A stretch of 64,000 nt of DNA. Source: Strigops habroptila. Taxonomy: Eukaryota > Chordata > Aves > Psittaciformes > Psittacidae. A program made the position numbers and the translations under genes. Positions 57,772 to 64,000 of this stretch are shown piece after piece; within the stretch, counting starts at the first letter, position 1, and every line of letters starts with the position of its first letter. The stretch spans positions 16,316,744 to 16,380,743 of the forward strand of contig NC_044288.2 in NCBI RefSeq assembly GCF_004027225.2. Reading direction: 5' to 3'. Under the pieces are notes generated by a model. That model was not told the DNA's origin, did no database searches, and saw only the letters and a list, made by a program, of their open reading frames with translations.

Positions 57772-60700
57772 ATGGCGGACGGGGCGGGTAGCAACGGGGA
57801 CGCCGCGGGGCTGCCGGTGGGCAAGGAGGCGGGTGAGGAGCCGGGGGTCGAGGCGGCGGGGCTGGGGGGGTGCGGTTTGCCCGGGCCGCTGACGCCCCGG
57901 CTGTGCGCGGTGTCCGTGTGTGTCCCGCAGTGGAGCGCCTGATCCGGGAGAACGGGCACATCTTCACGGAGGCGCAGTGCAAGGTGTGCAGCGCGCTGCT
58001 CATCTCCGAGTCCCAGAGGCTGGCTCACTACCAGGTAGGGAGCGGGGGCCGCCGCTCGCCGCCGCCGGGCACCGCGGGGCGCTGAGCAGCGGGCGGGCCG
58101 GTCTCTCTCTGCTTTCCGCAGAGCAAGAAGCACGCCAACAAGGTGAGGCGGTACCTGTCCATCCACGGCGGGGAGGAGCGCGGCCCCGGGAAGAAGATGA
58201 AGCTGGATGCGAAGCAGGTGAGAGAGTAGAGCTGAAATACCTGGGACCTGCCGGGCTAGAGGCTGTTGTGTGGCCCTGGCGCCTTTATAGGATAGGTTTA
58301 GATCAGATGTTAGGCAGAAGTTCTTCCCTGTGAGGGTGCTGAGGCGCTGGCACAGGGTGCCCAGAGAAGCTGTGGCTGCCCCATCCCTGGCAGTGTTCAA
58401 GGCCAGGTTGGACACAGGGGCTTGGAGCAACCTGCTCTAGTGGAAGGTGTCCCTGCCCATGGCATGGGGTTGGAACTGGATGATCTTAAGGTCCCTTCAA
58501 CACAAACCATCTTATGACTATGAAAACACTCTTGGAAAGGGAACTGTGATAAGTGAAGAGCTCAATGCTAGGTGTGTTGCTGGGCCTTGTCCCAGCAAGC
58601 ATGGTTCCTGCTGCCTTTCCCATTTAAATAGTCTCTGTGAGTATGTCTTTCCCATTTAAACAAACACACGTTGTCTTTTATTGATAGTCTTGCTCAAAAG
58701 GACAGGGAAGAGTGAATAAGAGCAACAGCTTGTCAGGAGTGTCATTGCATAACCTTTACTGCCACGAGAGCGCGTTGGGTTGACCATCTACTGGAACTCT
58801 CCTTCCAGAGCGATCTGGTTTATACTTATGTAGGTTTCCTTGGCCAGTAGCTGGAGCCTGTTGGTCAGTAAAGGCACGGCATTCCACTTGGCCATCTGTC
58901 TGCCCCGTGACTCATTTGGGAAACAGATTCTACTTTTATGATTGCTTCAGCTTTAATCCCTATCTCCCCAACATTTGCGGGGGGGTAGGGGGGAATAAAG
59001 GCAGATGCCTTCACACATAGTGTTAGGCTTAGAAATGACTGCTGCCGCCTGCTCCGCCGGCGTCGTGTTGCAGATGACCCAGCTGATAGCGGTGTTTGTG
59101 TTGCTCAGTTCACACCTCGCAGAGTAAAAGGCTGCCTGTTCCAATTCTAGCAGCCACAAACTTAACCTTATCCTTAACCCATCCTGCTCAGTCACACTTC
59201 TTCAACTTAACACCAGTGTCTCTGATTACCTTGTTTATTTAGACCCCAAACCTTAGTGTTTCTTCTTAGCGCAAGAAGGTTGGATGAGGTGACCTGCAAG
59301 AGATCCCTCCCAACCTCAGCCCTTCCGTGGTTCTATGTGCACAGGATAGCAAGCAAGAAGGCAGCAATGGGGAAGACAGGAACAAGTGTTGTCCCATCTG
59401 CAACATGACCTTCTCCTCACCAGCCGTGGCAACGTCTCATTACTTGGGCAAGACTCATGCCAAGAACATGAAGCAGCAGTCCCCCAGACTGGAAGGTATG
59501 ACTGCTCTGGCTCCTGCAGATTGTACTGAGGGGCTGTTCAAGCAATATAAAAGTCAAGAGGTTCATTGGACCCCAAGTGTAAGCTCTTGTGAGGATGTGT
59601 GCACTCTTTATTATGAAGCAGAGTAAGCCAGCAGTACACCTCCAGACTTGGCCTCTCAGCAGCCCGCTTGGTGGGCTGGCGTTGGCAGAACCTTGTGTGT
59701 TGTTTTGTGTTGCTTTGTTGAGGAGAAATGTAGCTTGTGGCAGTGTTGTACCCATCCCTCTGTGTAGAAATGCCTGTCACAGGTTACAGTGCTGGCTAAA
59801 AGCTTACAGGGAGTGAAGTGATGGGTGAAACTCAGATACAGCAAATTCATCAGGCCTGATCAGCTACAAAGATGTAGCTTCTGAGGTTCAAGAACTTGTG
59901 AGCTGCAGATAGCTGGGGTCTGGGAGAGTGTAAGTGGGAAACATCAGTACATGCTTGACCTGACCTTATGTTTTTTCCACGGCGCCTACTGCTCGCTGCT
60001 CATGATGTGATACAGTCCAGGCAGACCTCAGGTCTGACCCAGTGCAGCTGCCTGTGTGTCCCAGACAGAAAAGCCAAGAGGATGGGAAGGGAGAGCTCTT
60101 TCCAGGGCGGGAGGTCAGCTGAGAGCTTGGGGTGCTGTAGCTGGTCAGGACAGAGGCAAAACGCAGCCTTTGAGTGCACCTGAGGATGGCAGCTTGTGCT
60201 AGCTCCGAGCTGGGATCTTCCAGGCAGAAGCTGTCCATCCCAGGGTGTCCTCGTGGCTTTGCTTTGTGTGTGCACAGTGAAGCCACCTCTGGGGTCAGGG
60301 TGGCCCAGGGGAATGAGCGGAGCCTTCAGGAAGGGGAGGATGTACATGAGCGCCCTGGTGCGTACCTTCCATTTTGGCATGAGAGGAGCTCTCTGATCCT
60401 TAGAAGGTTCCTTGCTCTGGTCTTTGGTACCTTGTAATGAGAGGGTGCAGGTTTCTCCATCAGACGGAAGAGCCGCTTCTCTGTGTGGATTCACTGTGTC
60501 GGACCTGGCCCATTTATGCTGTTTCTCAGGCAAGACTCCTTGTGGTTCAGTATCAAGTCGTGCAGCTGCACCATGTTTCCCAAAACATTCTTGCCTTTGC
60601 TTTCAGGGACTGGTACCCATATTCTAGCTGGGTCGTGGTAATAGAAGGTGGAAGCTCCTTCATATCCAGGGTTTCTTGAATACAGCCACACTTATGTTAA

Positions 60701-63700
60701 GGAGAAATATGCAAATCTATTTGGTTTTTTTAACCCTAGAAGTTTTCTTGGCTTACTCTGCCTTGTCTTACCACGCGCCATTCAGTTCTGCAGTGTTAAG
60801 GGAAGAGGTAGGAGCAATGTGTATTTATCTAGAGGCCTTACATTCTCTGTCTGGGTTTGGGTTTTAGGTGTAGTGGACTATTTTTTTTGAGGTGGGTTTT
60901 GGGGAAATAATTTGACTGTTCTTTACCTCTGAGCTCCATGACTGACCAAGAGTTTGGATTCACCCTACAGAAGCGATGCCCCCCCAGAAACATCCTGCTG
61001 CACTCCCCACCTCTACCGTGTCTTCTAACGAAGAGAACAAGGACATTACTGACCCAGACAAGTTCTGTAGCCTCTGCCACGCCACTTTTAACAACCCCCT
61101 TATGGCAAAACAACATTACGTAGGCAAGAAGCACAGAAAGCAAGAGACCAAACACAAGCTGATGGCACACTATGGCCGAACCCCTGACGCACCGGCATCG
61201 TCCTTCATGGGTGAGTTCTCAGCAGGCAGAGAATAAATAGCTGAATAGCTGGAGAGCAGCATTATGCATCTGACAGGTCTTTGGATGAGAGTCTGAGTGG
61301 AGGGAGCAGGGGAGAATTGCTCATGATGAGGATCTTGATTATATGCCCTAAGATTGATTTGGTTGGTGTTCTCCCTGGCAGCAGGAGAGGTTTTAGACTG
61401 TAGCTACTCGTGACAAGCTTTGGGCTGTATTTTGCAATGTTGTCTAATCAGGGATGTGTCTTCTTTATTTTCTGTGCGGATAATCCAGGGATTTTGGCCA
61501 GTGCTGTTTCCAGCTAGGTGATTGCATCCTAAATGGAAAGATAAAAGTGGCATTTGATGCTTCAAAAAACATCTTCGAAGGGAACGAGCCAAAGATGGAA
61601 GAAATAGGTTTAACTGCACCTGCTGCTTCAAAGCACATGAAAGCCAGAGAGATTTTTCCCTGGATGCTTTTCTGCTTCTGTGTGGGCACTTCATCTGATG
61701 AACTAATGCAACTCTCTCTGGAGCAAGCAGGAATGTGGGGGAAAAAAATAAAAAGAGCTATTAAGGAGGAACTTTAGGCAGACAGCTAAAACTCATTTGG
61801 TTTATGATCTGCTGCTTATGAGCACTTCTACACAATGAAAGCCCTTAGAGTCCAGGGAAAGCATTAGGAGCTCACAGTAAACTCCCTTGTTCCTCCTAGC
61901 AGCCTTCTGTTGGGCCAGGCAGTCTAGTACCTGCTGGATGCTTGAGGTAAATAATAAGCAGACAAATCATCTTTAAATCTTCTTTGAGGGCTTCGTTCTC
62001 TGTTGTAAAAACCCACACAAGCAGAAGATTAATTATTCTAATTCTTTGCAGGCCACCTTTAGATACCGGTAGCACTTATGAGAAATGAGGCTCAATTATC
62101 CAAGTAATATTCTCTCCCACCTCGTGTAGTCATGTGGGAGATGGAAGGTGCTCGCTCTCCAGCGGTACCCATCTGCTCTTCACCTAATTAGTGAGCTCTG
62201 ATGAATGGTTCCAAGCAGCGTGAGTCAGGCGCTGACAGTGGCAGAGCTGCAGCCCGGGCAGGTGGGCAGTGTCCTCACCTGCCTGATTGATGTGTCCCAT
62301 CAAGTGCCAGCAGAACCCCAGTACCCGAGGATGCACCTCCATGGACCTTGAGCCGTTCAAGAGGGGTTTCGGAGTCAGGGGCTGCTTGGATGCGATGGGC
62401 TGCAGTCAGGGGTGTTTTCTTCTGCTCTCTCTGCCCACCTCTGGGTCCTAACAGCCGTGCTTGTCCCTAAACTCTCTGCTGGGACCTGGCTGGCAGCAGG
62501 TAAAGATGTGTTCTTTGCAGCACAACACCAAGGTGTTTGTCTGCTTAAAGCTCCTCTAGGAACTGCCTGTTTGGGGTGCAGGGGGGCAGTTCAGACAACT
62601 TTGTGCATGCTCCTGTTTGCCAGATTTACAACAGAGAGATCCTGACCTCAACTGTGTAGGGAGGCAGATGCGAGGGCTGTAACAGCTCCTCCGGCCTTAC
62701 CTGCCCAAGTGCAGCTCTGTTTTGAGAGCTGGATGTCTCACTGGAGTCTGAAACCTTCCTGAGGTGCAGCAGATGAGTGGGGCAGTGTCTGCTACATCGT
62801 GTGCTGTGCTTCTCACTCAGTGATTATGCTGCTCTGCACCCCTGGGGTGAGTCTCCTCTTTCACCTTAAGGAAGCGTTTTCCTTGCAAGACAGGCAAGAG
62901 CCTTCCCCAGCGAGCCCAAATACAGGAGCACTTCATGTCTTGAGGACAACTGCCAGGATTTTCCCCTTCCAGACTCCTGTGCTGAGCTGTGCTGCCGTGC
63001 TTGCCTGTTTGGTATCTGTGACCTCCTGAACTTTAATTCCAGCTGGAGTTGTCATGTTACACAAAACCATTGATCTGTCTGGTACAACTATTGTTGGAAA
63101 CTTCTTGTTTTTTTGGAGGGGGCAGTTAGCTGATACTCTGAGTGTAACCAAACTGCTTGAGGAGATTGCTTCATATTCTCAGTTGGCACCTCAGCAAGGC
63201 TTAGCAGAATGCTGCATTGTGGAGCTGGACATTGTGTGTAGTCTCCACTGGCTGCTTTTTTTTTTTATTGAAACACTACAAGCTTACAAATTATCTCCCT
63301 CATTTTCTATTATAACATGTACAGGTCAGGAGGAGTGGGAATTTGGGAGATAAACATTGTTGGAAAGACACTATAACATCAGGTTCGGTGCCCTAATGCT
63401 GAGACTTTTACTATGTCTGATACTCTGAACTGTTTATAGGAAATGTGTCTTTGCTTTTATAGATAAACAAACCCATGTACTGACCAGGAAAACTTTTCTG
63501 GCTTAGGGAATCCCTCGCAGTGACTGTCTGTGAGGTGAGATACTGGGATTCAGTGACCTCCCCACCTAGCCAGGCTCTTGATTTGCTATTTGTCTTTGTT
63601 TAGCAGTTGTTTAACACATCAGGTGATTGATTATCTCACTTGTTTCTAACTCAGGCACCAAATTGTTGGCTAGCTGTGTGTGCTAACACTGCTGTCTGTT

Positions 63701-63798
63701 TCAGCTGGGAAGGGGTACCCCTGCAGCACGTGTAACATAGTACTGAACTCCATAGAGCAGTACCAAGCTCACATCAGTGGCTTCAAACACAAGAATCA
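57772..63798 (+). CDS. ZNF346: ZNF346 / JAZ dsRNA-binding zinc-finger protein (3' end outside window)
   Basis: Nuclear/nucleolar protein that binds double-stranded RNA and RNA-DNA hybrids through C2H2 fingers with long linkers. Exons: 57772-57832, 57931-58034, 58122-58217, 59345-59495, 60971-61210, 63705-63798. All are GT-AG with matching phases, and the last ends in phase 2 so at least one exon follows. Predicted 248 residues plus two bases. Four fingers: Cys37/40-His53/59, Cys103/106-His119/125, Cys170/173-His186/192 and Cys224/227-His240/246, each with the family's HYxGKxH- or FKH-type C-terminal part. Sequence such as [11 protein letters not shown] and [10 protein letters not shown] identifies ZNF346 rather than ZMAT relatives. 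The ATG has good context (ggcgATGg). The N-terminus before the first finger is about 36 residues, shorter than in human. Only the terminal exon (human SPKTVASS onward) is missing. Confidence 0.95.
58286..58520 (+). mobile_element. Young CR1 LINE 3' end (copy 2)
   Basis: Begins GGATAGGTTTAGATCAGATG, a typical CR1 segment, and continues through the block shared with copy 1. It ends with the TCTTATGACTATG-like 8-bp tail repeats. It lies in ZNF346 intron 3, in sense orientation. Confidence 0.92.
59262..59337 (+). mobile_element. CR1 3' tail abutting a ZNF346 splice acceptor
   Basis: GAAGGTTGGATGAGGTGACC, then CCTCCCAACCTCAGCC and GTGGTTCTATG, corresponds to the last ~75 bp of CR1. It ends about 7 bp before the AG (59343-59344) of ZNF346 exon 4, so its pyrimidine-rich stretch forms the polypyrimidine tract. 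Confidence 0.75.
59496..60970 (+). other. ZNF346 intron 4, no gene
   Basis: 1.5 kb of unremarkable sequence. No exon signals with family similarity were seen. It ends in the CACCCTACAG acceptor. Confidence 0.5.
61211..63704 (+). other. ZNF346 intron 5, no gene
   Basis: 2.5 kb between the third-finger and fourth-finger exons. Short frames only. T-runs near 63250-63267 and a pyrimidine tract before the acceptor at 63704. No repeat was identified. Confidence 0.5.
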
Positions 63799-64000
63799 GT
63801 AAGTAATGTTCTTGTCTAAGAGTGTTTCCAGCCTTGCTGTTCAAATCAGTGGCTTAAATATAACTTAAAATGCAGTTTTCAATGTGTATTTCCAGCTGAC
63901 TTGTAAGCAGAACGACAGGGTTTGTGCAAACCGGTGTGGTTTGTCCTGAAGCCGATTCACTTCGGCAGCTCCCTCTGCAGACAGCTCTGGGATGCTGCTG

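Noticed and set aside
1-64000. CRISPR arrays, operons, phage genes, tRNA or rRNA genes
   Set aside because: Nothing of the kind was seen. Spliced vertebrate genes account for the coding content.

Overview
The window is vertebrate nuclear DNA, almost certainly from a bird. All genes are split by GT-AG introns. CR1-type LINE fragments, including two near-identical copies of a young avian-style 3' end, lie in the introns. Introns are compact and GC content is high, as on gene-dense avian microchromosomes. The gene order UNC5A - HK3 - UIMC1 - ZNF346 matches the conserved block at human 5q35.2. No prokaryotic operon, phage, CRISPR array or rRNA/tRNA gene was recognised.

Layout. UNC5A (netrin receptor, + strand) has 16 coding exons at 236-12349. 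A 7.8-kb first intron carries several AT-rich, homeodomain-site-rich islands and a perfect RFX X-box. HK3 (hexokinase 3, - strand) follows tail-to-tail at 12881-17616, and the two poly(A) signals are only about 100 bp apart. A GC-rich interval with a six-copy 27-bp minisatellite separates HK3 from the 3' end of UIMC1. UIMC1/RAP80 (BRCA1-A complex ubiquitin reader, - strand) is rebuilt here from 13 coding exons spread over 19203-53106. They include a 22-nt microexon, and together they predict about 813 residues. A CpG-rich head-to-head promoter at about 57.2-57.8 kb separates UIMC1 from ZNF346/JAZ (dsRNA-binding zinc-finger protein, + strand). The first six coding exons of ZNF346 (57772-63798) are present and the gene runs off the right edge.

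The four genes do not form one pathway. They are linked by old synteny: an axon-guidance/dependence receptor, a sugar kinase, a DNA-damage ubiquitin reader and an RNA-binding nuclear protein. UIMC1 and ZNF346 probably share a promoter region, and UNC5A and HK3 share a crowded convergent 3' boundary.

Exon models were made by hand from splice-site consensus, reading phase and remembered family sequence. UNC5A, UIMC1 and ZNF346 close in phase throughout. HK3 closes for all exons from the one corresponding to human residue ~33 onward, but its start codon is not resolved. I found no wholly new biological system. The most interesting points are the UIMC1 microexon and an alternative cassette beside it, a degenerate HK3 N-terminal half, a ZNF346 splice acceptor abutting a CR1 tail, and the candidate enhancers in UNC5A intron 1.
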